DNA from: a virus
Direction: 5' to 3' (one strand)
IMG/VR virus record: IMGVR_UViG_3300009011_000065
Location: 1 to 20,089 of that record
DNA length: 20,089 nt
Positions 1 to 7,408 of the stretch are shown here, one piece after another. Numbering within the stretch: position 1 is the first letter of the stretch; each line of letters begins with the position of its first letter. The notes beneath the pieces were generated by a model, which saw only the letters and a list, made by a program, of their open reading frames with translations, did not search any database and was not told the origin of the DNA. The position numbers were made by a program, and so were the translations under genes.

Positions 1-60
1 CGGCACGCTGAAGAGCTGGTGCAGCGGAATCTGGCATCGCTCGAACCGCTGAAGGAGTAA
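1..60 (+). CDS. 3' end of an unidentified upstream gene (partial)
   Basis: An open frame enters from the left edge and ends at TAA 58-60, giving 19 C-terminal residues ending SLEPLKE. The stop lies four bases before the next start, so the gene belongs to the same head operon. In phages of this type the gene before the gp6-like connector is commonly the major capsid protein or a small head protein. The visible residues are too few to decide, so the identity is inferred from position only. Confidence 0.55.
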   Translation, partial: RHAEELVQRNLASLEPLKE

Positions 61-64
61 GGGT

Positions 65-406
65 ATGTCGGTCATCAGCTTGACCATTGCCCGGCATCAT
101 CTCCGAGATCCTGACGATGATGATGAATACCTGGAGCTCCTGATCGAGGCGGCAGAAGGGCAGGCTATGGACTATCTGAACCGTCGCTTCTACGCAGATC
201 AGCAAGCGCTGGACGAAGCTGTCGCTGCCGACGATGCCGGCGAGTCCCCCATGGTCTGCAATAAGCAGATCAAGGCTGCCTGCTTGCTGATCCTCGGCCA
301 CCTTTACGCCAACCGCGAGGACGTCGTGATCGGGACCATCGCCACCGAACTGCCGCAAGGTTCGAAGGCGCTCCTGACGCCGCATCGTATCGGGTGGGGC
401 ATATGA
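65..406 (+). CDS. Phage head-tail connector protein, HK97 gp6-like
   Basis: This 113-residue protein has the profile of the gp6-like head-tail connector family (Phage_connect_1). That family forms a ring under the portal and extends the DNA channel in the virion. An N-terminal helical stretch (MSVISLTIARHHLRDPDDDD) is followed by the family-typical segment EAAEGQAMDYLNRRFY near residues 28-44. A second helical region (IKAACLLILGHLYANRE) follows, then a short C-terminal tail. The length suits the family. The stop overlaps the next start (ATGA at 403-406), indicating translational coupling with the head-closure gene. The assignment rests on pattern recognition plus the fixed gene order, not on a search. 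Confidence 0.85.
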   Translation: MSVISLTIARHHLRDPDDDDEYLELLIEAAEGQAMDYLNRRFYADQQALDEAVAADDAGESPMVCNKQIKAACLLILGHLYANREDVVIGTIATELPQGSKALLTPHRIGWGI

Positions 407-729
407 GGGCCGGGCCGCTGCGTCATCGGCTGCAGGTGGCTCATCGACACGAGGAGAGGAACAAATCCGGGGGCGCCACAGTGACGTGGCTGCCAGCTGC
501 TCGCCCTGAAATGTGGGGTGAGGTTCGCACCCCAAGCGGTCGAGTCATTGCGGTTGCTGAAAAGCTGAGTGCTGTTGTAACCGCCGAAATCATCGGCAGG
601 CAGCGCTCAGACATCGTTGCGGGATCTCGGCTCACGCGACGCGGAGTTACTTATCAGGTCGAGGCGGTTCTGCCAGACAACGAAAACTCCTTGATGAGGC
701 TTCTCTGCTCATCGGTACCTAACCCATGA
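403..729 (+). CDS. Phage head closure (head-tail adaptor) protein
   Basis: This 108-residue protein resembles the head-closure/adaptor family (Phage_H_T_join; SPP1 gp16 and HK97 gp7 type). Members plug the connector after DNA packaging and give the tail a docking surface. Recognisable elements are the N-terminal MRAGPLRHRLQV, the central tryptophans WLPAARPEMWGEV, and the SDIVAGSRLTRRGVTYQVEAV strand region before the C-terminus. I prefer ATG 403 over the in-frame GTG at 394. ATG 403 overlaps the previous stop, has a GGTGGGG sequence just upstream, and gives the family-typical N-terminus. It lies in the head-joining operon. Confidence 0.82.
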   Translation: MRAGPLRHRLQVAHRHEERNKSGGATVTWLPAARPEMWGEVRTPSGRVIAVAEKLSAVVTAEIIGRQRSDIVAGSRLTRRGVTYQVEAVLPDNENSLMRLLCSSVPNP

Positions 730-737
730 GGTGAATC

Positions 738-908
738 ATGAAAATTCGAGCACTAGGCCCGCGAACGGGCGCATCTGGTGAGCGTGAGAAGGGCGAAGAG
801 TTCGAGGTCGACAAGGCCTATGGCGAAGGCCTGATTGCCCGGGGGTACGCCGAAGCGGTCACCGACAAGGCCGCGAAGCCCGCAAAGGCTGATCCGGCCA
901 AGGAGTAG
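738..908 (+). CDS. Small phage protein (56 aa), function unknown
   Basis: An ATG at 738, preceded by GAGGTG a few bases upstream, opens a 56-residue frame ending at TAG 906-908, three bases before the next start. The protein begins MKIRALGPRTG and has the segment KGEEFEVDKAYGEGLIARGYAE. It ends in a Lys/Ala/Pro-rich tail (KAAKPAKADPAKE). Similar small proteins with a 'G.EFEV...A..LI..G.AE' pattern are common in head-tail modules of siphoviruses, where their role is unclear. Its spacing, ribosome binding site and biased codon use support a real gene. I do not assign a function. Confidence 0.7.
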   Translation: MKIRALGPRTGASGEREKGEEFEVDKAYGEGLIARGYAEAVTDKAAKPAKADPAKE

Positions 909-911
909 GGT

Positions 912-1487
912 ATGGCGCGCCGGTCGAGCCTTCGCGGTGATATCCGGCTACGCCGGACGCTGCGCAACATCCACAAGACGATGGATAACGAGTTGCAGCC
1001 TGCCATGGCCAAAGCAGCTGCGCGGGTACTCGCAACCCAGCGACAGCTGATCCCCAAGGATACCGGCGCTGCAGCAGCAGCCCTGCGTGTCTACGTCACC
1101 CCCAGCGGGTTGGATGCTCAGGTGGGCATACGCGGCAAGCGAGACAATCGCCGATTCTTTTACCTACGGTTCCTTGAGTACGGCACCAAGGGCTATTCCG
1201 GCAGCATGTACCAACGAGCTGACCGGGACGCGATCGGCGGCGTGCACACCAACAACCGCGACAAGTCGCAACTGAAAGGGCGGCGCAACTCGATACGCCA
1301 GCGCGACACGAAGAACAAGTCCGATGGGCAGCACTTCTTCGGCAAGTACCCGGACATACCAGCGAGGCCGGCGCACCCATGGTTGCGGCCGTCTTTGGAT
1401 GTAAACCGCGAGTTTGTGATGGCCGATCTTCAGGAAGCAGTCCGCCGAACGCTGCGCAAAGCAAGCCAGGGGGTAGGCAATGGCTGA
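912..1487 (+). CDS. HK97 gp10-family head-tail/tail morphogenesis protein
   Basis: The 191-residue protein fits the HK97 gp10-like family of small structural proteins acting at the head-tail interface or tail terminator. An N-terminal helical region (ELQPAMAKAAARVLATQRQ) is followed by the characteristic PKDTGAAAAALRVYV motif near residues 49-63. Then come the FLEYGTKGYSG motif and the C-terminal IPARPAHPWLRPSLD signature near 150-164. It is longer than many family members because of a basic, Asn/Arg/Lys-rich insertion around residues 105-145 between the EYGT and PARP motifs. The start follows the previous stop by three bases. The stop overlaps the DUF3168 start by eight bases. Confidence 0.85.
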   Translation: MARRSSLRGDIRLRRTLRNIHKTMDNELQPAMAKAAARVLATQRQLIPKDTGAAAAALRVYVTPSGLDAQVGIRGKRDNRRFFYLRFLEYGTKGYSGSMYQRADRDAIGGVHTNNRDKSQLKGRRNSIRQRDTKNKSDGQHFFGKYPDIPARPAHPWLRPSLDVNREFVMADLQEAVRRTLRKASQGVGNG

Positions 1488-1866
1488 TCCATCCCTGGCT
1501 CTGCAAGAGGCGATCTTCGCTAGGCTTCAGGCCGAGGTCAGCTGCCCGATATACGACGGCGCGCCGCTGAACGCCGAAATGCCGTACGTCTCCATCGATC
1601 GAGAGGTTTCGGTCAACAGCAGCCCGATCTCGGGCCGCAAGCGCGAAACGCGCCTGCTTTACCTGTCGGTCTGGTCCGATGCCGTGGGCCAAGCCGAGGT
1701 CAAACGCATCAACGGCGAGGTCATCGCCGCCCTCGATGAGCGCCGGCTTCCGCTGGAGGTGGGCCGAGCGGTTTCCGTTCGGGTCGAGCAGTCCGACGCC
1801 CAGCGCGACGCCGATGGCATCACTTACCAGGGCTCGATCACCGTCCGCGTGATCACCACCCACTGA
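1480..1866 (+). CDS. DUF3168 tail completion protein
   Basis: This 128-residue protein matches the DUF3168 pattern (tail completion protein gp17 type), which caps or terminates the growing tail. It opens with MADPSLALQEAIFARLQAE and continues with CPIYDGAPLNAEMPYVSI, a hallmark 'vYd..p.....PYv.ig' segment. The 'R...l.l.VWSDA.G.AE...I' region and C-terminal strands ending VRVITTH follow. Its position between the gp10-like protein and the tail tube protein is the usual one. The start lies inside the previous gene (eight-base overlap), which implies translational coupling. Confidence 0.85.
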   Translation: MADPSLALQEAIFARLQAEVSCPIYDGAPLNAEMPYVSIDREVSVNSSPISGRKRETRLLYLSVWSDAVGQAEVKRINGEVIAALDERRLPLEVGRAVSVRVEQSDAQRDADGITYQGSITVRVITTH

Positions 1867-1875
1867 ATCACCCAC

Positions 1876-1892
1876 AGGCCGCGCCGCGGCTT
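1876..1892 (+). other. GC-rich hairpin upstream of the tail tube gene
   Basis: GCCGC (1878-1882) pairs with GCGGC (1886-1890) around a three-base loop, and flanking bases can add one A-T and one G-T pair. It lies in the 55-base gap before the tail tube gene and is followed by TTCTAT, which is not a proper U-tract. It may be a weak terminator, an mRNA 5' stabiliser or a processing site. The structure is read from sequence; the role is inferred. Confidence 0.35.
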
Positions 1893-1921
1893 CTATCCAA
1901 CGTGGCTTTGGAGGATCACCC

Positions 1922-2425
1922 ATGCCCGCAGAAGACAACCTCAATACAGCCGCCGGCTGCCGCCTCTTCATTGGCGGAAAGACCGGTGCGACCACCAAAA
2001 CCGAGTTCGAGGCCGACACCTATGTGCGTGTTGGTGAAATCGAAGACCTCGGTGAGTTCGGCGACACCTTCAGCAGCGTGACCTTCACGTCGCTCGAGGA
2101 TGGCCGTGTGCGCAAGTACAAGGGCACGGCTGACGCCGGCGACATGACCCTCACTGTGGGCCTGGATAACGGTGACACCGGCCAGAACGCGGTGAAGACC
2201 GCCCACAAAGACCGTAGCAAGGGCGATTACAACATCAAGGTCACCCTGAATGACGGCGACCCTGATGCCTCGCCGGCCATCAGCCCGACCACGTTCTACT
2301 ACCGGGCAAAGGTCATGAACAACACCGTGGCTGCAGGCGCGGCTGACAACGTGGTGCGCCGCAACATCACCCTGGGCATTAACTCGGAAATCCTCGAGCT
2401 GCTGCCGGCCCCTGTAACCCCATAA
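1922..2425 (+). CDS. Major tail tube protein
   Basis: A 167-residue protein with the hallmarks of siphovirus tail tube proteins (lambda gpV/HK97 type). Members polymerise as stacked hexamers around the tape measure. It has an early RLFIGGKTGATTKTEF segment, then YVRVGEIEDLGEFGDTFS and VTFTSLEDGRVRKYKGTADA. The 'D.gdm.ltv..d..D.gQ' region and a final beta-rich part with FYYRAKVMNN follow. A strong GGAGG at 1910-1914 precedes ATG 1922, fitting a very abundant protein. It sits in a 55-base gap rather than overlapping its neighbours and is bracketed by hairpins. The next gene is the tail assembly chaperone, as expected. Confidence 0.88.
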   Translation: MPAEDNLNTAAGCRLFIGGKTGATTKTEFEADTYVRVGEIEDLGEFGDTFSSVTFTSLEDGRVRKYKGTADAGDMTLTVGLDNGDTGQNAVKTAHKDRSKGDYNIKVTLNDGDPDASPAISPTTFYYRAKVMNNTVAAGAADNVVRRNITLGINSEILELLPAPVTP

Positions 2426-2429
2426 GTGC

Positions 2430-2447
2430 CCGGGGCTACGGCCCCGG
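2430..2447 (+). other. Hairpin with UACG tetraloop after the tail tube gene
   Basis: Seven bases, CCGGGGC (2430-2436), pair perfectly with GCCCCGG (2441-2447) around the loop TACG. This forms the exceptionally stable cUACGg tetraloop type. There is no following U-run, so it is not a normal intrinsic terminator. It more likely protects the 3' end of the tail tube message or lowers readthrough into the chaperone gene. The structure is seen in the sequence; the role is inferred. Confidence 0.55.
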
Positions 2448-2465
2448 CCTCACAGGACCTGCCTA

Positions 2466-2795
2466 ATGAACAACACGTTGCACGGTACCGTTACTGTCAA
2501 GCTGGGTGATGAAGAGTTCACCCTGACCCCAACCCTGAAGGCTGTGCGGGCGATCGAGAGCCGCTTTGGTGGCCTGCGCGGTGCTTCCCAGGCGATCAAC
2601 TCACTCAGCGTCGACGGTTGCGCCGCCATTCTGGTGGCCGGCGCCGGCCTTGACGAGAAGGCCGCCAAGGCAGTGCCAGAGCAAGTCTGGCAGCACGGCG
2701 TTCTCGATGTGTCGACGCAGCTGAACGCCTACCTGGTTGCGCTGTACAACCCTCGCGGCAAAGAGTCGGGAAACGACCAAGCCGGGACGGCGTAA
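2466..2795 (+). CDS. Tail assembly chaperone, short (0-frame) form
   Basis: This 109-residue protein occupies the lambda gpG position between the tail tube and tape measure genes. It resembles the GTA gp11-like tail assembly chaperone family, with 'G.v.v.l.ge.ftL.PtlkAvraIE.rfGGl' over about residues 8-38. A small helical domain follows, with the segment STQLNAYLVALYNPRGK near 82-98. These chaperones bind the tape measure protein and recruit tail tube subunits, and are absent from the mature virion. The start has AGGA upstream (CACAGGACCTGCCTAATG). The frame ends at TAA 2793-2795. A -1 slip at 2768-2774 extends it into a second frame. Confidence 0.82.
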   Translation: MNNTLHGTVTVKLGDEEFTLTPTLKAVRAIESRFGGLRGASQAINSLSVDGCAAILVAGAGLDEKAAKAVPEQVWQHGVLDVSTQLNAYLVALYNPRGKESGNDQAGTA

Positions 2796-3043
2796 GCGTC
2801 ATTGAAGACGGAAGTTACGTTGACCGGCTTTATTCGATCGCTACGGGTTGGCTGGGCTGGGCGCCGGATGTTGCTTGGTGCACGCCGCTGCCTGAGCTTT
2901 TCATGGCACTTGATGCCCGGCTCGAATGGTCGCAAATGACCAACCCTTTCGGCAAAGGGAAGGCCCAAGGCGCCAAGCAGAAACCGAGCGCCTCGACAGT
3001 TGCCGACAAGCTGCGCCAGGCACTTACGGGCCGAGGCAATTGA
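2466..3043 (+). CDS. Tail assembly chaperone, -1 frameshift fusion (G-GT-like)
   Basis: Reading frame 0 to AAC 2772-2774, then slipping back one base and continuing at CGA 2774-2776, gives a 192-residue product: 103 residues plus an 89-residue extension ending at TGA 3041-3043. The extension runs through EDGSYVDRLYSIATGWLGW, APDVAWCTPLPELFMALDAR and LEWSQMTNPFGKGKAQGAKQ, and ends in a basic tail. It has no plausible separate start with a ribosome binding site near its beginning, yet it is clearly coding-like. This matches lambda gpGT, in which the T domain bridges chaperone and tail tube protein. The shift is inferred from slippery site, frame relation and gene position; efficiency cannot be judged from sequence. 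Confidence 0.8.
2768..2774 (+). promoter_or_regulatory. Programmed -1 ribosomal frameshift site (GGGAAAC)
   Basis: The heptamer G GGA AAC is in the correct phase of the chaperone frame, with zero-frame codons GGA AAC re-pairing as GGG AAA. It fits the X XXY YYZ rule and differs only in the last base from lambda's GGGAAAG. Two mutually exclusive small stems lie downstream. One is GCCG/CGGC at 2781-2791, six bases after the heptamer. The other is GACG-C/G-CGTC (2786-2800), which places the zero-frame stop codon in a GTAA tetraloop. Either might stimulate the shift. Confidence 0.82.
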
Positions 3044-3050
3044 CTCAATT

Positions 3051-3069
3051 CCCGCTCCGGCGGGTTTTT
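3051..3069 (+). terminator. Intrinsic terminator before the tape measure gene
   Basis: CCCGC (3051-3055) and GCGGG (3060-3064) form a five-base-pair stem with loop TCCG. Five T residues follow at 3065-3069. The ribosome binding site of the tape measure gene (CTGGAG) starts only a few bases later. Termination is probably partial, reducing tape measure mRNA relative to tail tube and chaperone. Confidence 0.7.
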
Positions 3070-3085
3070 CGTTCTGGAGAATTAC

Positions 3086-6000
3086 ATGGCCGACCAACAG
3101 GTCCAGGGAATGCTGGTCCAGATCGAGGCGACCACCGCCCAGCTGCGTCGGGAGTTGGCCAATGCGGATCAGTTGGTCGCGCGGTCATCCCAGGCGATTG
3201 ACCAGAGTCTGGCTAAGGTCGATTCGGCTTTTGATCGAGCTGGCGCAGCAGCGCAGCAAGCCGGCACTCTCATGCGCGGCGCTTTCGCGGCAGTGGCCGG
3301 CGCCGGTCTGATCGGTAGCATCATCCAGCAAGTTGACGCCTATGGGCAGATGTCTGACCGGATGAAGGCTGCAGCTGGTAGCGCAAGTGAGTACCAGCTG
3401 GTTCAGGATCACCTGCTACAAACTGCGCAGGAAACCTACCGTCCTCTGGCTGAGGCGCAAGAGCTGTACATCCGCACTGCTGACGTTATGCGTAGCCTGG
3501 GCTTTAACACCCAAGAGACGTTGGATATCACGGATAGCTTCAGCTTTTTGCTGGTGACCAACGCCGCGGCTGCAGATAAAGCTGGGTCGGCCTTGGATGC
3601 CTATTCGAAGGCGCTGCAGACCGGCAAGGTAGAGGCGGATGGCTGGGTTTCCATTCAGGACGCCATGCCGACCATCGTCACTGCGATTGCCACCGCCACC
3701 GGCAAGAGCGCCGAGGAAATCCGAAAGCTCGGCGTGCAGGGTAAGCTGTCGCTCGAAGACATCAATACTGGCCTGCTGCGCACCGTGGAGGTCAACCGCA
3801 AGGCTGCGGCCGACATGTCCACCAGCGTTCAGGACGCGATGGTGAACATCAGCAACGCCATTCAGGCGTTCTTGGGCGGCATGGAGGAGCAAACCGGCAT
3901 CGTCGCAGGCTTTGCGAACGTGCTGATTGCGCTGGCTGACAATGTGGACCTTGTGGCCGTGGCCATGGGCGGCGTCGGTGCAGCTGCGCTGACCAACTAC
4001 GTTGTGAAAACTGGGCTGGCCGTGCAGGCGGCGCGGGCTGACCGGGCCGCACGAGTTGCCCAGGCTGAGGCAACACTGCAGTCGGCGATAGCAGATCAGC
4101 GGAAGGCTCAGACGGCTACCATTCTCGCTGAGCGGGAAGCGATTGCGGCGCGAGGCACCGCAGTTCAGACCCAAATGTCCATCCAGCTTGCGACCGCGCG
4201 GACAAAGGAGGCCGCAGCAACCACCGCAGTAGCAACTGCTCAGTCTGGCTTGAAGGCCGCTTCGGCCGGTCTCCTCGCAGGCTTGGGAGGTCCGATGGGG
4301 CTGGCGATCCTCGCAGGCACTGCCGCGGCAAGTTTCCTCTTGCTTCGTGACAACGCGGACCAGGCTGGGGTCAGTCTGGAGGACATGCAAAAGCCCTTAT
4401 CCCAACTGCGGGAGGAGTTCCAGAAGCTCAACCAGGACCAGCGCGAAGCTGCCCTGGTGAAATGGCATCAGGAGCAGATTAACGCTACGGACAAGGTCAG
4501 GGATGCCTACGGAGATCTTGCCCAGGCAATACGCTCTGCGACAGTGACAGCTCCTGTTCGCGACTCGGGCGGCCAGTACAACAAGCAGCTTGCCGATTAT
4601 CAGGGGATCATCGATCGGCTGAACGAGGCTCGTTCCTCTGGTGCCAACCTTGCCCCGATCCTCAAGGAAGTGGGTAGTCGCCTGCAGTTGCCGGCGGCTA
4701 CGTTGCAGAGTTGGATCACGCAGGCCGGCGCCGTCAGCGATGCAGATCAGCGCTCAGGCCTGATTGCCGAAACCTTGCGTGTCCTCACTGGGGTCACCAA
4801 GGAAAACACAGTCGCGACCGAAGCGAACAATGCCGCGAAGAGCGGCATGAGCAGCGCTGGCCAGACTTACTTGGAAACTCTGCAGAAGCAGCTCGGCGGC
4901 CTGCAAGACAACAATGACGCGATTAAGATCGCGAACCGCTACATCGCCGAGAATGCGGACCTCACCGAAACAGATCGCCAGGCCATCCTGTCGGCAGCTA
5001 ACGCCATCGAGGCGCAGAAAAAGGCCAATGACAAGGCGAACAAGTCCAAGCGCGAGGGGGAATCAAAGTCTGAGCAGGCTGCCAAGAAGCAGCTGACGGA
5101 TTTCAAGGCGGCAGAAGAGGGCTACAAGCGCCAGATCGAACTGATCAACACCACTGGTGACAAGCAGAAGAACGCCACGGAAGTCGCGAAACTCTCCTTC
5201 GAGCTTCAGGAGGGCAAGCTCGGCAATCTGTCGAAAGCCCAGCAAAAGCGCCTGCTTGAGTTGGCCGCCGAGCTGGATACCCTGAACAAGATCAAGAAGG
5301 CCAACGAAGACGATCTAAAGCTCAGCGCTTTCAAGGCTGCTCAGCAAGCCGGCACGCAGTCGGCGGTAAATGGCTATGCGCAGGAGCTGGCCGGAATTGG
5401 CCTGGGGGACAAGGCCCGCGACCGTATGCGGTCTGAGCTGGCACTGCGTCAGAAGTATGTCGAAGACCTCCAGTCCCTGAATGAGCAGCGGAACACCGGG
5501 CAGATTGAGCCGGAGCTGTATGCGAGCGAAACGCAGGTCCTCCAGGAGGAGCTCGACAAGAGGCTGGAAGCTCAGCAGAACTACTATGCGGCGATTGACG
5601 AGCAGCAGTCCAACTGGATGAACGGCGTTCGCGAAGCGTGGGCGAACTTTGCCGACGAGGCGCAGAACTATTCAGCCCAGGCTGCCGATTTGACCAACAG
5701 CACCCTCGGCAGCGCCAGGGGTGAACTGAGCACCTTCCTAAAGGATGTTGCGACCGGAGCGGAAGATGCTGGCGATGCACTGAACAACATGCTGGGCGGG
5801 TTTGCAGAATCTGTCCTCAACGCGCTGGCCGACATGGCGGCGCAATGGCTGGTTTACCAGGGCGTGCAGATGCTCGTCGGAAAAACGACCCAGCTCAGTG
5901 CTGCTGGGATGATGAGCGCGAATGCCCAGGCAACCGCGTTGCAGGCCGGCCTCGCTGCCTTTGCATCTACCGCTGCCATTCCGATTGTCGGTCCCGCCTT

Positions 6001-6484
6001 GGCACCTGGCGCAATGGCTACTGCCCTGACTATTGCTAACCCGCTGGCTGCGGCTGTGGGGATGACAGCGATGTCTGGGGCGGGTTTCATGGAGGGTGGT
6101 TATACCGGGAACGGTCGTCGAGACGAAGTCGCAGGCCCGGTCCACCGGGGGGAATACGTCTTTGACGCAGAAGCAACCGCCCGGATAGGAGTTGGCACTC
6201 TTGAAGCCATCAGCAATGGGCGTGCTGCTTTTATCGGCGGCCCAGGCAGTTCTTCGGTCGGCACTGCCGATGGAGGTGATTCTGTCGGCGGTGCTCAGCC
6301 CCAGGCGCAGCTGCCCCCGAACGTTAACTTGTACGAGGACGCCAGCCGCGCGGGGCAGGTCCAGCACTCCACTGGCCCTGATGGTCGTCAGATCTTGGAT
6401 ATCTGCGTGGCGAACATCAGGCAGGGTGGTCAGTTGGCCAAGGCATATGAGCAGTATTACGGGGCGAAAAGGGTAGGGCGATGA
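3086..6484 (+). CDS. Tail tape measure protein
   Basis: At 1132 residues this is the longest gene here, and it sits directly after the chaperone, as tape measure genes do. The N-terminal part (about 1-240) matches the tape measure N-terminal domain, with the segments DAYGQMSDRMKAAAGSASEY, LYIRTADVMRSLGFN and WVSIQDAMPTIVTAIATATG. Hydrophobic stretches occur near residues 280-310 and 395-415 and around 935-1000. Long Ala/Gln/Lys-rich coiled-coil segments lie between (about 310-380 and 590-870). The C-terminus carries the typical FMEGGYTGNGRRDEVAGPVH and RGEYVFDAEATARIG segment. The protein sets tail length and is ejected with the DNA. ATG 3086 follows CTGGAG at good spacing. The end overlaps the next start (ATGA). 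Confidence 0.93.
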   Translation: MADQQVQGMLVQIEATTAQLRRELANADQLVARSSQAIDQSLAKVDSAFDRAGAAAQQAGTLMRGAFAAVAGAGLIGSIIQQVDAYGQMSDRMKAAAGSASEYQLVQDHLLQTAQETYRPLAEAQELYIRTADVMRSLGFNTQETLDITDSFSFLLVTNAAAADKAGSALDAYSKALQTGKVEADGWVSIQDAMPTIVTAIATATGKSAEEIRKLGVQGKLSLEDINTGLLRTVEVNRKAAADMSTSVQDAMVNISNAIQAFLGGMEEQTGIVAGFANVLIALADNVDLVAVAMGGVGAAALTNYVVKTGLAVQAARADRAARVAQAEATLQSAIADQRKAQTATILAEREAIAARGTAVQTQMSIQLATARTKEAAATTAVATAQSGLKAASAGLLAGLGGPMGLAILAGTAAASFLLLRDNADQAGVSLEDMQKPLSQLREEFQKLNQDQREAALVKWHQEQINATDKVRDAYGDLAQAIRSATVTAPVRDSGGQYNKQLADYQGIIDRLNEARSSGANLAPILKEVGSRLQLPAATLQSWITQAGAVSDADQRSGLIAETLRVLTGVTKENTVATEANNAAKSGMSSAGQTYLETLQKQLGGLQDNNDAIKIANRYIAENADLTETDRQAILSAANAIEAQKKANDKANKSKREGESKSEQAAKKQLTDFKAAEEGYKRQIELINTTGDKQKNATEVAKLSFELQEGKLGNLSKAQQKRLLELAAELDTLNKIKKANEDDLKLSAFKAAQQAGTQSAVNGYAQELAGIGLGDKARDRMRSELALRQKYVEDLQSLNEQRNTGQIEPELYASETQVLQEELDKRLEAQQNYYAAIDEQQSNWMNGVREAWANFADEAQNYSAQAADLTNSTLGSARGELSTFLKDVATGAEDAGDALNNMLGGFAESVLNALADMAAQWLVYQGVQMLVGKTTQLSAAGMMSANAQATALQAGLAAFASTAAIPIVGPALAPGAMATALTIANPLAAAVGMTAMSGAGFMEGGYTGNGRRDEVAGPVHRGEYVFDAEATARIGVGTLEAISNGRAAFIGGPGSSSVGTADGGDSVGGAQPQAQLPPNVNLYEDASRAGQVQHSTGPDGRQILDICVANIRQGGQLAKAYEQYYGAKRVGR

Positions 6485-6966
6485 CAGCAATTGCAACGTT
6501 GTATGCCTCCGGGGGCAGGGCTTGGATCATCCCTACCATTGAGCTCCGCTGCGTTTCCTGGCCTGGCCCCGTGTACATCTGTTCAGCGTTTGAAGATCTG
6601 GTGGCCACGACCGAGGACGGCGTTCTGGCGACTTTCACAGCGGCTGCCTTCGACGCTGCGTTGCCCAAGCGTGACAATAGCGGCAACCAGTCGCTGACTT
6701 TCGCGATCGATAACGTGACTGGCGTTGCTCAGCAACTTATCGATCAGGCGCTGGAAGCCAGGCAGAAGATCACCATGATCTTCCGCACTTACCTGTCTTC
6801 CGACTTGTCAGCGCCGGCTGAGAAGCCATACCGCATGAACGTGCTGAGCGGCTTTATGGAAGGGGCCACCGTTCAGCTGCAAGCCGGGTACTTCGACTTC
6901 GTCAACTTGGCTTGGCCAAGGCGTAAGTACACCTTGGATTTCGTGCCAGCGCTCCGCTACACCTGA
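6481..6966 (+). CDS. DUF1833 tail-tip assembly protein
   Basis: The 161-residue protein matches the DUF1833 pattern. An N-terminal segment is followed by TFTAAAFDAALPKRDNSGNQ, then SLTFAIDNVTGVAQQLID, a strand/helix region with 'R.YLSSD.SAP', and YFDFVNLAWPRRKYTLDF near the C-terminus. Family members sit between the tape measure and the NlpC/P60 gene, the place of lambda gpM/gpL. They are thought to belong to the distal tail-tip complex. The start overlaps the tape measure stop by four bases. In most relatives the NlpC/P60 gene follows directly, but here a lipoprotein gene has been inserted between them. Confidence 0.8.
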   Translation: MTAIATLYASGGRAWIIPTIELRCVSWPGPVYICSAFEDLVATTEDGVLATFTAAAFDAALPKRDNSGNQSLTFAIDNVTGVAQQLIDQALEARQKITMIFRTYLSSDLSAPAEKPYRMNVLSGFMEGATVQLQAGYFDFVNLAWPRRKYTLDFVPALRYT

Positions 6967-6996
6967 TTTACAGGCGTGCTTCAGATGATGGCGTTT

Positions 6997-7005
6997 TGTT
7001 ATAGT
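6997..7005 (+). promoter_or_regulatory. Extended -10 promoter for the lipoprotein gene
   Basis: TGTTATAGT at 6997-7005 fits an extended -10 element (TGn followed by TATAAT, one mismatch). It lies 25 bases before the start codon in an otherwise short gap. No good -35 element exists at 16-18 bases upstream, which is acceptable for extended -10 promoters. It would let the inserted gene be expressed from the lysogen. Confidence 0.55.
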
Positions 7006-7030
7006 CCCGCGCTTCTGAACGGAGCAAGCC

Positions 7031-7390
7031 ATGAAAAAAGCGTTGTTTGTTGCATTGATGGGCGCTGTACTCGCGTCTGGTTGTACCGTGCGCGTCGCCG
7101 ATATGACAGTTGCCAGCACCAAAAACTACAACCTGAACTCGTCCAAGTTCGTGAAGGGTAAGCGGGTCATTGGCGAGGATAACTACCCGGTGATCCTCTT
7201 CCCATTGGGCTTTCCCAACATCAAAACCGCTATGGATGACGCTATCCAGAAAGACCGATGCGCAGTCGGCCTGAGCGATGTGGTTATGACTTCAGTCAAC
7301 CACTCCTTCATTTTCGGCATGATCGGTTATCGGGTCGAAGGTGATCTGATCATCGACCAGACGCAGCCTGGATGTGCATCCAAGGCCTAG
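7031..7390 (+). CDS. Prophage-encoded lipoprotein (moron), possible lysogenic conversion factor
   Basis: The 119-residue product has a textbook lipoprotein signal: MKK, a hydrophobic core, and the lipobox LASGC with Cys18 as the lipidated residue. Thr at +2 predicts outer-membrane sorting. The mature part has [20 protein letters not shown] and [17 protein letters not shown], and two late cysteines (DRC and PGC) that could form a disulfide. Proteins with this outline occur in Pseudomonas and Acinetobacter as uncharacterised lipoproteins. The gene has its own extended -10 promoter, an AACGGAGC ribosome binding site and a strong terminator, the structure of a moron. By analogy with lambda Bor or T5 Llp it may alter the host surface or block superinfection. 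That role is inference. Confidence 0.8.
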   Translation: MKKALFVALMGAVLASGCTVRVADMTVASTKNYNLNSSKFVKGKRVIGEDNYPVILFPLGFPNIKTAMDDAIQKDRCAVGLSDVVMTSVNHSFIFGMIGYRVEGDLIIDQTQPGCASKA

Positions 7391-7408
7391 GTCGAAACTA
7401 CTCCAAAT

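Noticed and set aside
1096-2019. Minus-strand open frame of 307 codons opposite the gp10-like, DUF3168 and tail tube genes
   Set aside because: It covers three well-supported plus-strand genes and their gaps, has odd composition (runs of Cys, Arg and Ser) and no conserved motifs; it is a GC-rich shadow frame.
3416-4390. Minus-strand open frame of 324 codons inside the tape measure gene
   Set aside because: It is antisense to a clear tape measure domain, and its His/Cys-rich composition is typical of a shadow of a GC-rich gene.
5738-6496. Minus-strand open frame of 252 codons at the end of the tape measure gene
   Set aside because: It is antisense to the conserved C-terminal tape measure segment, with no ribosome binding site or recognisable domain.
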